The position numbers and the translations under genes were made by a program. Below, piece by piece: positions 45,135 through 55,450 of a DNA stretch of 64,000 nucleotides. The notes under the pieces were generated by a model. That model saw only the letters and a list, made by a program, of their open reading frames with translations. It was not told where the DNA came from and searched no databases. Positions within the stretch are counted from its first letter, which is position 1. Each line of letters starts with the position of its first letter. Origin of the DNA: Hemibagrus wyckioides (lineage: Eukaryota > Chordata > Actinopteri > Siluriformes > Bagridae); assembly GCF_019097595.1 (NCBI RefSeq), contig NC_080717.1:3020001-3084000 (forward strand), given 5' to 3'.

Positions 45135-45682
45135 TACACTATACTGACGAAAGTTTTGGAACGTCTTCCTTTACCTGCACGTGAATGTAATATGGAGTTG
45201 TCCCGCCAATTGCAGCTATAACAGCTTCAACTCTTCTGGGAAGGCTTTCCACAAGGTTTAGGAGTGTGTTTATGGGAATTTGACCATTTCCGTTTCCCAG
45301 AAGCGCATTTGTGAGGTCAGGCACTGATGTGGGACAAGAAGGTCTGGCTCTCAGTCTCCGCTCTAATTTATCCCAAAGGTGTTCTATGGGGTTGAGGTCA
45401 GGACTCTGTGCAGGACATTCAAGTTTCTCCACACCAAACCCACTCATCCATGTCTTTATGGACCTTGCTTTGGTCACTGGTGTGCAGTCATGTTGGAACA
45501 GGAAGGGGTCATCCCCAAACTGTTCCCACAAAGAGCATGAAATTGTCCAAAATGTCTTGGTATGAAGCTGAAGCATTAAGAGTTCCTTTCACTGGAATTA
45601 AGGGGCCGAGCCCAACCCCTGAAAAACAACACCTGAACTCAATGATTTGGAGGGGTGTCCCAAAACTTATATATATAGTGTA
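45135..45682 (-). mobile_element. Tc1-like deletion derivative (copy D)
   Basis: Left end TACACTATACTGACGAAAGT; right end GGGTGTCCCAAAACTTATAT then ATATAGTGTA, where TTGGCA has been replaced by an AT run. Body as in copies B and C. It appears inserted in the AGGTGAC-type repeat, whose left end lies at 45070 and right part at 45760-46020. Confidence 0.87.
45139..45576 (-). pseudogene. Tc1 transposase C-terminal half (copy D)
   Basis: The longest transposase remnant of the deletion family: 145 codons open on the minus strand. Residue 30 (FLFQHDCTP) is the second catalytic Asp and residue 65 (NPIEHLWD) is the Glu, with 34 residues between them, exactly the DD34E spacing of Tc1 transposases. The conserved tail (RLRARPSCPTS, LLNLVESLPRRVEAVI) follows, with a small local disruption before QIPIN. 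No DNA-binding domain and no first Asp, so it is not functional on its own. Confidence 0.88.
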
Positions 45683-45689
45683 TAGTATA

Positions 45690-46020
45690 CAAATATAGTG
45701 TATAGTACAAAAGTTCAAGATTAATATTAGACTTAGATTTAAATGTATTTGTATTAATCTCTAATGAGCAAGCCTGAGGTGACTGTTGTAAGAAAAAAAA
45801 AACTCCCTTAGGTAAGGTAAAAGGAGGAAACCTTGAAAGGAACCAGACTCAAAAGGGAACCTCATTCTCATCTAGGTGACACTGGAGAGTGTGATTAGAA
45901 ATAATTATTATAAACACCAGAGAGTTTGATTAAGAATAATGTCCTTTCTACAGTCATGGATCAGACAATGTTGTGTCTTTAGTACTGACCAGCACTCTCA
46001 GGGACACTTTTAGCCATTAC
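45690..46020 (+). repeat. Interspersed repeat, right part (AGGTGAC family)
   Basis: AATGAGCAAGCCTGAGGTGA, AAACTCCCTTAGGTAAGG, GAAACCTTGAAAGGAACCAG, CTCAAAAGGGAACCTC and TAGGTGACACTGGAGAGTGT: the well-known order of a common teleost repeat. Partial copies at 22430 and 35345. Confidence 0.7.
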
Positions 46021-46310
46021 CCGTTGTTTGTGTGAAACGTAAGCAGAAATGTCGTGTCTTTACTTTGCATTTCTCCTCCACCAAATATCTCATTTTCCTC
46101 ACGTCTCTAAGCCGTGATTATATTCTGAAATTGTATTGTTTTTGTAAAAAAAGAGGAGGACAGATTAAACATCGAATGCTGCCATTTCATCGTGGAGATC
46201 ATCGATTCCAGCTTTCAGCATACGATACAGTTGTTTATTTAAACAAAACCATCCTTTTTGTGACCTTTATGTTCCCTGGGTGGTAGGTTAATCCTTCAGG
46301 TAACCATCAC
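46021..46310. promoter_or_regulatory. Possible conserved non-coding element
   Basis: Balanced non-repetitive DNA continuing into the next block, with no gene recognised. Regulatory role is inference. Confidence 0.2.
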
Positions 46311-46554
46311 AACATGAATAATCTCCTCTTTATCTCGATCGGACTGTTCATCCAAGCTTCTGAGCGCACAACAAACATGAAGCAAATCTCTCGGATTGGG
46401 AGATGCCATTATTTAATGAAATTCATAGTCTTAATCAGATTCCGGTGTTTTAAATCAACTCCATGTCTCAAATATGGATATGCTAGCGAACCTGGGCGAC
46501 GGTGTAGTGTAGGTCAGCTGTACTCACGATGATTAGTGCTGTGGTTAATGGCTG

Positions 46555-46905
46555 CTTTTTCTTTCAGGGCTTGATTGCCTTGGCACAAACATCTCTGGTT
46601 ATTTTAATGCCAATGCTGGGTGTCAGTTTTATGGCAGTCCTAAAAAGAGTGGCGGCGAAATGAAAGCGACCGTGAGGATGGATGTGGAGACATTCATTTC
46701 GCCAACATTTCTCCGCCTGCCCCATACAAATGAAGCATTTAGCCTGGAAACAATGACTTATTATGTGAGCTAATAGTGCTGTATCAGCCACTCGGATATT
46801 ATGAAGACAATCCCTAATTATCGGCCAATACGCTGCTTTATATTCAGAACATGGACACGCAATCATACGCACACACACTGCTGCACTGGAGAGAGCTAAT
46901 TAGGA
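46555..46905. promoter_or_regulatory. Possible conserved non-coding element (~350 bp)
   Basis: High-complexity, balanced block. It includes ACAAATGAAGCATTTAGC near 46726 and CCCTAATTATCGGCCAATA near 46813. A 104-codon minus-strand frame (46564-46878) and an acceptor-like TTTTTCTTTCAG at 46556-46567 followed by 32 open + codons are both present, but neither shows a domain or a matching second splice site. Enhancer-like element is the simplest reading. Confidence 0.28.
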
Positions 46906-47335
46906 CTAGATGACCAAGGAAAAACTTTCAGAACAACACACACACACACACACAATGTAGGCTAGTTCTGCTTTGCTATCCTGGTGTGTCATACATTTTC
47001 CTTTTCGCAAATCCCAGAAATAATAAATGAATCATATTCATCGATTTGACTCAGATGTGGACTCGGACCCGAGTGTGACTGCAGCATTCTCACTGTGCCT
47101 GAAGAACTGGACATAGCCGAGAACATGAGTTCACTTTAAAGTGAATCAGGGAGAAAAAACTTCTATATTCATTAAGCCTTTGATTATATAGAGATTTCTA
47201 ACAATAGACGATTGTTCAGGAACAATAGGAACTTCCTGAATCTGCTGCATCAAATCCAAGACTTTCATTGTAACTCTTAGGAGTGGAGATAATAAGGAAA
47301 GAATCATTTGATTCACACAATTCCAGGCACAGAGG
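46906..47335. other. Unique stretch, no gene seen
   Basis: Short AC run near 46935, otherwise no recognised feature. Confidence 0.4.
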
Positions 47336-47337
47336 TT

Positions 47338-47680
47338 CTGTCTGTCCTTCCATCCATTCAACTATCCAACCAACCAACCGTCCATCCATCCATCCATCCA
47401 CCCACCCTTCCATACATCCATCCATCCATCCATCCATCTTGCCATATGTCCATTCATCCATTTATCCATGCACCCATTCCTCCACCCATCCATCCATCCA
47501 TCCATCCATCCATCTATTCATCCAACTAATCAACCAACCAACCCTCCATCCATCCCTCCATCTATCCAACCAACCATCCATCTATCCATCCATCCATCCA
47601 TCCATTAATCCAACAAATCAACCAACCATCCATCCATCCATCCATCCATCCATCCAACCATCCATCCATCTGCAGATTCG

Positions 47681-47746
<66 letters not shown>

Positions 47747-47790
47747 CATCCATCCATCCATCCATCCATCCATCCATCCATCCATCCATT
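47338..47790. repeat. (CATC)n / (TATC)n compound repeat
   Basis: About 450 bp of CATC tetranucleotides with ACCAACCA, TTCATCCA and other interruptions, including a pure (TATC)n core at 47682-47746. The + strand frame (His/Pro/Ser/Ile-rich, 171 codons) is a by-product. Confidence 0.95.
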
Positions 47791-47876
47791 TTCTGTAGCA
47801 CTTATCCTACACAGGGAGCCTGGAGTCTATCTTTGAAGGCTCTGGCCACAAGGCAGGGGACAACCTGGATAGGGTA

Positions 47877-47920
<44 letters not shown>

Positions 47921-47960
47921 GGAGGAAAACCCTGAAGCATGGGGATGATGCAATGAACAC
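47790..47960 (+). repeat. Teleost interspersed repeat split by (AC)n
   Basis: TTTTCTGTAGCACTTATCCT, ACACAGGGAGCCTGGAGTCT, CACAAGGCAGGGGACAACCT and GATAGGGTACCA, then (AC)n at 47878-47919 and GGAGGAAAACCCTGAAGCA. Familiar from fish genomes; class not assigned. Confidence 0.6.
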
Positions 47961-48560
47961 TTTCATTTTTTTTTTTTTTTCTGGAAAACGATGATAACTT
48001 TAAACACAAGCACAAGTAAAATGGAATAGAAAATAAGGACCCATATTTAAGTGTCCTCTTTTTCACCTGCAGGACCTGATCCAGAGTTTCACTTCCAGAG
48101 TATTCTTTACAGTCAGCACAAAGTACTCATCATCCAAACGCTGAGAATTCTTCTTATCTGTGCCGTACATTGAATGAGTGTGAGTCACTGAGTGCTGTAG
48201 CAGTACAGCACAGTATTCTCTCAGCGGGAAAACAGGGAACATTTCAACTCTGGACAAACTGTTCGATTAAACGTTTGCAGCCATTTTCATAACAGCTGAC
48301 TTCTTTTTTTTATTTCTTTTTAAATAGTATCAAACAGTGGGCAGCTGTGTGTCCTTGTTCAGGTGCTGATACTCTCTGCTTTTCTCTCCTCACATGCGTC
48401 CATCGAGCCTGCGGGCCGCTCGATACGCCCCGGCCGATAACGGCGAAAGAACAGCGCTTGACATTTGGAAGAGAAGCACGATAGTGGAGGTTGTCAAAAC
48501 ACGGACAGGACGGCATTGATCTGCTCGCAGTGTAGTGAAGATGTTCTTCCTGTCTTTGTC
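47961..48560. other. Unique stretch, no gene seen
   Basis: T-run near 47968, otherwise non-repetitive. 48390-48500 is CpG-containing, but no exon structure recognised. Confidence 0.4.
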
Positions 48561-48561
48561 C

Positions 48562-48604
<43 letters not shown>
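48561..48604. repeat. (TC)n(AC)n compound microsatellite
   Basis: TC run to 48588 joined directly to an AC run. Confidence 0.92.
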
Positions 48605-48645
48605 GTACTGTTTCTTTTCTACTAATCTGAATGAAACGCTCATTA

Positions 48646-48876
48646 TGGTGGTGGTAGATTAAGTGTCTACGGTGCTGGGTTGTTGATTGGAGGATCAGGG
48701 TTCAGGCCCCAGTGCCGCCAAGCTGCAACTGTTGGGCCCTTGAGCAAGGCACCCAACCCCCCCACAAGCTCATGGCTGACCTTGCGCTCTGACCCCAACC
48801 CCCAAGGATAGGATATGTGAAGAATGAATTTCACTGTGCAGTAATGTATATGTGACAAATAAAGGCTACTTAACTT
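48646..48876 (+). repeat. tRNA-derived SINE, most complete copy
   Basis: Box A-like GGTAGATTAAGTG near 48653, box B GGTTCAGGCC at 48699-48708, then GCCAAGCTGCAACTGTTGGG, CCTTGAGCAAGGCACCCAAC, GCTGACCTTGCGCTCTGACC, and the tail GAATTTCACTGTGCAGTAAT followed by GTGACAAATAAAGGC. Same family as 22156-22320 and the fragment at 27180-27300. Confidence 0.87.
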
Positions 48877-48889
48877 AAAAAACTACGCT

Positions 48890-49050
48890 CTAAAAATTCC
48901 CGATTCTGATTGGTCGGAAGACGACTGATTCATTTTCTATAACAGCAGCGATCGTTTCTATAGGAACAATGCATAATTGTTGATATTGTGGATTTTTTTT
49001 TCTGTAAGGAGACATCTGTTAAACTTTGATGGAAGGAGTCTCCCATGTCA
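48890..49050 (+). repeat. Interspersed repeat (GATTGGTCGGA to GGAGTCTCC)
   Basis: AATTCCCGATTCTGATTGGT, ATTCATTTTCTATAACAGCA, TCTGTAAGGAGACATC and GATGGAAGGAGTCTCCCATG in order; the fullest copy of this family in the window. Confidence 0.65.
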
Positions 49051-49052
49051 GA

Positions 49053-49096
<44 letters not shown>

Positions 49097-49336
49097 TGCT
49101 TAATCACACAGATGACTTCGATTCGGTCTGAGCTGTAGGTCACGCTGAGGAAAATATATAAATTAAAGGATAAATTAAATGATGAATGTTGTAAGGTATA
49201 AAGTGATGGAAAGTTTAACAGAGAGAGAGAAACAGAGAGAGAGAGAGAGAGAGAGAGCAAGAGGGAGGGAGGGAGGTAGGAGATGAGTGCAAAAGTAGGT
49301 ATGAAGAAAGGGGGTTAGTCTGAGAGATAGAGATAT

Positions 49337-49376
<40 letters not shown>

Positions 49377-49429
49377 AGAGTGAAAAAGTAGACATGAAGA
49401 AAGGGGGATAATCTGAGCGGTAGAGATAG

Positions 49430-49470
<41 letters not shown>

Positions 49471-49890
49471 GAGAGAGAGAGGGGGGGGGAGTGCAAAAGT
49501 AGGTATGAAGAAAGGGGGATAATCTGAGAGGTAGACTTACAAAAAGGAGAGAGAGAAGGGGAGGGTGAAGGAGATGATTGCTAAAGTAGGTATGGAGAAA
49601 GAGGGATAGTCTGAGAGGTAGAGATACAGACCAAAAAGAAAATCTTGCTAGAGAGAGAGAGAGAGAGACTTACAGGTAGACAGTAATAAAGACAGAAATA
49701 GACCAAAAGAGAGAGAGAGAAAGAGAGACAGATGCAGACAGATATATAAATAGACAGAGACAGAGTGAGGCATACAGATAGACAGACAGAGTCAAAGAGA
49801 AACAGAACCACACACACACACACATACACACACACACACACACAGAAAGAGAGACAGAGAGAGAGAAAGAGAGAGAGAGTTTAACCTGTG
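49050..49890. repeat. GA-rich minisatellite with embedded (GA)n
   Basis: A ~50-bp segment (AAAGTAGGTATGAAGAAAGG, then GGGATAATCTGAGAGGTAGA) recurs four times, starting near 49289, 49381, 49491 and 49577, separated by (GA)n tracts of different length. Further GA, GACA and AC runs follow to 49880. Minus-strand frames are Ser/Leu-rich low complexity. Confidence 0.93.
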
Positions 49891-49974
49891 GGGAACAGAG
49901 CTGACCTGAGGGAGAGATGGCACTAAAGTGGAGAGTCTGTTCTCTCAAGGGAGCTCAGACAGAGAAAATCAATC

Positions 49975-50062
49975 ACACACACACACACACAGGTTGTAGT
50001 TTTACCCTGTCTAAACCCTTAAAGAGGTCAAATCCTGTATTGCTCTTTTTCTTCTCTCTCAA

Positions 50063-50096
<34 letters not shown>
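49975..50096. repeat. Two (AC)n microsatellites
   Basis: AC runs at about 49975-49991 and 50070-50096. Confidence 0.88.
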
Positions 50097-50098
<2 letters not shown>

Positions 50099-50429
50099 TT
50101 AAAAGGACCTTAGGAGGGAGAAGGTAATATTACAGTGTTATGAGAAAAGTCACTTGTTTCTCGAGGCTTGAATTCAGAAGAACAGGACTCAACTTCTCCG
50201 TCTGTCTGGTTGACCCCCTGTGTCCCGACACACACCTGATCACACACACACACACTCAGCCATAACACACTCTCAGCCATAACAGTCTTACACTGTATTG
50301 CATCACTGGGGGAGATGGTAAATGGTTAAGTAGATGAACGCTCAGGTCATATTTATGAAATTCACATATTTACATCACTTCATCACATCGTCTGAAATCA
50401 CACTCAAACTGGTTAAATATATACACAAG

Positions 50430-50453
50430 GGGTGTGTGTGTGTGTGTGTGTGT
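50430..50453. repeat. (GT)n microsatellite
   Basis: About 12 GT repeats. Confidence 0.88.
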
Positions 50454-50587
50454 ACCTTACGTATACTGAGATCCCGAACGTCTCAGGAATGAGAGAGTTT
50501 CCGCTGACATTCACCAGTTTTTCTTTTTTTCTTTCCTTTATTTATCCTCTCTGCTCTGATTAGCAAACTGACATGGCTTGTTAAAAA

Positions 50588-50619
<32 letters not shown>

Positions 50620-50621
50620 AG
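50588..50621. repeat. (AAAT)n microsatellite
   Basis: About eight tetranucleotide repeats. Confidence 0.9.
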
Positions 50622-50884
50622 AGCTCGGTGATTCGAATGTGTTCAGACATGTAGCACCATGACGAAACAAAACATAACCTCTTTGACTGACTCTTATTTC
50701 TAGCCGTAGACAAATCACTAAAGGATAATAGTGATTAATACATTAGCGCTGTCGTGATTTAGCCGTGTTGATAGCTAATACGGAATTTCTATACAAGGAC
50801 AAAATTTTAAATTTCCACAGATTTTAGTTTAGTTACTCCTGATGTAAAGTGATTTATTTTTATTTATTGTTTTTAAATAAAATA

Positions 50885-50885
50885 T

Positions 50886-50932
<47 letters not shown>

Positions 50933-50934
50933 TT
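50885..50934. repeat. (TTTA)n microsatellite
   Basis: About 12 tetranucleotide repeats. Confidence 0.93.
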
Positions 50935-50999
50935 TTTGTCATAACATAACCTCAAGATAGTTCATTAGCGGCTTCTGTCAGCATTTGTTTGGTGATATA

Positions 51000-51075
51000 C
51001 AATTTAATTTTTATTTCTACAGCACTTTTAACAATGGACACTGTCTCAATGCAGCTTTACAGAAATATAAAACTT
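51000..51075 (+). repeat. Interspersed repeat, left-end fragment
   Basis: CAATTTAATTTTTATTTCTA, then TTTTAACAATGGACACTGTC, CAGCTTTACAGAAATATAA; same word order as 10543-10625. Confidence 0.6.
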
Positions 51076-51079
51076 TTTA

Positions 51080-53538
51080 AAAATTATAAATATTTAAATT
51101 TGAAATTCAATTAAAAAAAAAATCATCAAACATTACACAGAGTGGGGTGCATACTGAGGCTCAACTGAGACTAAATTCCCCCTGGTGTTGATTTGAGGCA
51201 TATGTAAGCCAGAGCTACGTGCTAGCAGCAAAATGCGCTTGAGTCAAACACCTGTGGTGAGCGAGGCTAGAAAACACGGCGGTAACTGAATTTCCCGTTC
51301 TGAAAGCCATACAATTTGTCTACTTTGGTGAGTTCTTTTTTTCCTTCAACCACAGCTATGATGTCACTTAATGATTTCGAAGAGAACATGTAGCCTAAAA
51401 ATCAATAGAACATAAAAGCCTCTGGTTCAATGATAACTGTATTTGGTTTCAAAAACACCTGTCGTTTCAAAACATTTGGGAGAAAAATGTAACGTCCAGA
51501 ATGTCCTGTGGATGACCTGCTCATAGCGCAGACGCTGAGACGCTCGCTTGTGTCCGACTGTTCCCGAAACCCCGGTGATTTTCCGAGTGTGTTGTCCTGG
51601 TAGATGCTCACAGTCCATTAGCGGTGGAGTGTGTTTGATTAGCGGAGTCAAGTAGCTTGTAATTAGCATCAGCACCCTGTGGTTAGCTCATTAAGACCAC
51701 TGGGGGTGTGTTTGATGAAATCATTCAGCCTATAGTGGAACTAAACCTCACGCTTTCTCTTTTACATGTGCTGTAGATCCAGGGTTCAGCAATAATCTCA
51801 TTTTATCTCTTCATACAGAGCTACACAAGAAAAATCACACTAATAACTCAGACGCTAGCTTGTGTTGTATAGTTTATTTTAGACTGTTATATGTAAAGTT
51901 ATTTTAGCTTCTTGTTATGCTAATTTGTGATTTTTTCCCAAGCTAGTTGGCTACAGGAAGCCTGAAAAAATGTATAAAAATTGTCAAACTATTTGAAATC
52001 CATCGATCCTAGCAGGCTAAGTAGCAACATTTGCTAGCTTTCCAACTATTTAAATGATTATTTTTTTGCAACCTAGCACTCATCTTGCCAATATAGCTTT
52101 CCTCACAGCTACTGCTAATGTTGTGCCAACTAGTTAGAATTCATAACCTGCTTACTAATTAACTAGCTAGCTAGCAGATTAATTGAATGAAATCCTCAAT
52201 GAAATGGAGAACTTGCTCGATATAACACAATTTATAAACAGACAGTTAGTATATTTTTGAGATATTAACCATTTTTAGTCATATTGACAATCCTGTACTG
52301 CCACGCTAACTAGCAAAAGTGCTAACTTGCTAACTTTTTAATCATCTAGCGGGTTACAATAACAAAGTTCTCAAGCTGTCAAGTAGAAATTCAGGAGCTA
52401 GCTTGAAAAAAAAAACAAAAACAAATTGTGTTATTACATTGTTGTTAACTGAGCTAGAGTGCTATCTATCTTGCTATCTATCTTGTTCTAATTAGCTAGT
52501 AATTTCAAACGGTTGAGCTACTAAATACTAATAGCAGAAAGCAGTTTTTGTGATATTAGTGTTTTATTGTCCGTATCGATTTAAGTATTCTAGCTAGCTA
52601 GAGTGCTCGCTGTCTAACTTTCTATCTATCTAGCAACTGAGGTAAACTCAGGTAACTAAAACCAAACCAAACGCTGGCTAAGTTACGCATATGTCCGGGA
52701 GCTGTTCAAAACTTGTTAGTGTCAGTGGAAAGCCAAGCGAAGCCAAATGAAGTGAGGTTACGATTTTTATGATTATTTTTTCAGTCAGTGAAAGCTGTTA
52801 GGAAAAACTCAACCCACGAGACCAATGTTGCCTTCGGCATGTGTTCAAGAGGGTGTTTTTTTGTTGACAGATTGGTGGCGTGGCTGGTCTGTTCTATTTT
52901 TAGCCCAAGCTTGGTGGCACAACTTCCTGTGAGGAGCCTTGACATGGAATGCTTGGCTTGGGTCAGTTCTTTGTAAGCACCCATACAGTTTACATATAGG
53001 AATATTTTTGGGTGGCTGGAACGGATTATCTGTATTTACATTATTTCTTATGGGAAAAATTCATTTCATAATACAAATTTAAGCACCTTAAGAACTCGCC
53101 TCCAGAACAGATTTAAAGTTGTATGCCGATTTTCCACTGTATTTGTTATAATTGACTAAAATATTGCACTGCACTTAAGGCAGTGCTAGCTGTTCCCACT
53201 AGAGAGGATGAGGAAGTCGACAAGAATGTTATATTCTGTTAAATACATAATTTATTCGACTTATTTAATGGACCATGGTGTTTTTTAAGCTATGGATCAG
53301 TCAGAAGCCGTGGGGATGAGCTGGAGAAGGTTGTAACGTTTGTACTGATGACGGATTTGGCAACACGCATATAATTATTCTATTATTAAATACATTGATT
53401 CTAATTTCCTAGCTTCAGTCCTGGAAAAGAAACACAAATACAAGAGATGAGAAAGAGAAAGCTTTGTATATATGTCTGTGTGTGTGTGTGTGTGTTCTCC
53501 CTTCAGCTAGTGATTGATTGATTATTCTTCCCTGCCAG
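51080..53538. other. Long unique stretch, presumably intronic or intergenic
   Basis: No interspersed repeat recognised and no domain in any frame. The 51950-52650 part is unusually rich in the words GCTAGC and CTAGCTAG without a fixed period. A GT run lies at 53478-53495. Confidence 0.4.
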
Positions 53539-53655
53539 CAGCGAGAGAAGCGTAGGCTCCGGGACCGAAGGGCTGAAGTGGCTGAACTTCTGAGAAAGGA
53601 GAAAAGAGACACTGCCCCTCTTCATATCTCCTCCAGGAGCTCTTCTGTTGGCTGA
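53539..53655 (+). CDS. Candidate terminal coding exon, unknown coiled-coil-like protein
   Basis: What is seen: an acceptor-like TTCTTCCCTGCCAG ending at 53538, then 38 open codons from CAG 53539 to TGA at 53653-53655. The peptide opens QREKRRLRDRRAEVAELL, is dense in Arg/Lys/Glu with spaced Leu/Val/Ala as in a short coiled coil, and ends in a Ser-rich tail (SSRSSSVG). An in-frame TGA upstream of the acceptor fits an intron. The segment is richer in G+C than its A+T-rich flanks. Against it: no poly(A) signal AATAAA was found in the following 700 bp, purine-rich DNA gives charged peptides by chance, and I do not recognise the protein family. Confidence 0.3.
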   Translation, partial: QREKRRLRDRRAEVAELLRKEKRDTAPLHISSRSSSVG

Positions 53656-54240
53656 CGGCATCGATCTGAAGAGGCAGAAGCTCTTCTAAAGGGAAAAAAA
53701 ACAACACACAGAGTGATATTTATTTCTTTCTTCTCCACTTTGGTTTGTTCTGAAGTTGGTGGATTTGATGAAAGGTCGGCGGTAGATGCTTGTCTTTGAC
53801 TGCCAAGTTATTCTAAAAACACACTTGAGGAATGAGAGTGATTTTCCTTTTTTGCTTCCAGTGTGTGTGTGTGTGTGTGTACAGTGTTTATGTAATAACT
53901 ATAACATCATATAACAGACTTATAGGGTTGTTTTATACACAAATATATTAGCATAGGCACATGAAAAAATGACCACATGCAGCAGATGCATTTTCACACC
54001 TTTTACATAACACGCTGGAAGACGAGCTATCAGCTGCCCATCGGGGAAACCGAGCGAACGTCAGTGGACTGCTTATTTAGGTGAAACATGTCATGGACAT
54101 TACAGTAATTACAAATGTGTAATTGTTAGCTGTAGATGCAGTAAGCTGAGGAAACCTGAAGAATCCATACATTCTGAGCTAAGGATGTAAAGTAATGTAA
54201 TAATGTCTGTGTCTGAAGCTGTCTATGGCTCCAAATACCC
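53656..54240. other. Unique stretch, no feature beyond a (GT)n run
   Basis: GT run at about 53861-53881. If the preceding exon is real this would be its 3' untranslated region, but no AATAAA is visible. Confidence 0.35.
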
Positions 54241-55450
54241 GGATTTACAGTAAAAGTAGTGTTATGTTGTTATAGTAACAGTATTCTAGCATTTAGCAAA
54301 GTAGAATTGTTAGTGTTTGTAGAACTGTATGTCAGTATTCATGCATTCAGCATACGAGAATTACAGTGTTACAGAGTGTAATGTTACAACATGAGCAATG
54401 CTCCACATTGTAGCGTTACATGTTTTAGTGTTTAGCATTACAGTGTTACATATTGTAATGTTACATACTGTAGTGTTAAAATGTTCATTGTAACAGCATT
54501 CAGTGTTACATACTGTAGTGTTACAGCATTAGTTTTACAGCATTATAGTGTTACATATTTTAGTGTTACAGCATTACAGTGTTATATACTGTAGTGTTAC
54601 AGCGTTCAGTGTTACAGCATTACAGTGTTACATACTGTAGTGTTTCAGTGTTCAGTGTTACAGCATTACAGTTTTACATACTGTAGTGTTTCAGTGTTAC
54701 AGTGTTACATACTGTAATGTTTCAGCGTTCAGTGTTACAGCATTACAGTTTTACATACTGTAGTGTTTCAGCGTTCAGTGTTACAGCATTACAGTTTTAC
54801 ATACTGTAGTGTTTCAGTGTTACAGTGTTACATACTGTAATGTTTCAGCGTTCAGTGTTACAGCATTACAGTTTTACATACTGTAGTGTTTCAGCCTTCA
54901 GTGTTACAGCATTACAGTTTTACATACTGTAGTGTTTCAGTGTTACAGCATTACAGTTTTACATACTGTAGTGTTTCAGCCTTCAGTGTTACAGCATTAC
55001 AGTTTTACATACTGTAGTGTTTCAGCCTTCAGTGTTACAGCATTACAGTTTTACATACTGTAGTGTTTCAGTGTTACAGTGTTACATACTGTAATGTTTC
55101 AGCGTTCAGTGTTACAGCATTACAGTTTTACATACTGTAGTGTTTCAGTGTTACAGCATTACAGTTTTACATACTGTAGTGTTTCAGCCTTCAGTGTTAC
55201 AGCATTACAGTTTTACATACTGTAGTGTTTCAGTGTTACAGCATTACAGTTTTACATACTGTAGTGTTTCAGTGTTACAGCATTACAGTTTTACATACTG
55301 TAGTGTTTCAGCGTTCAGTGTTACAGCATTACAGTTTTACATACTGTAGTGTTTCAGCATTCAGTGTTACAGCATTACAGTTTTACATACTGTAGTGTTT
55401 CAGCCTTCAGTGTTACAGCATTACAGTTTTACATACTGTAGAGTTTCAGT

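Noticed and set aside
47283..47798. 171-codon His/Pro/Ser-rich + strand frame
   Set aside because: It is a translation of (CATC)n and (TATC)n tetranucleotide repeats.
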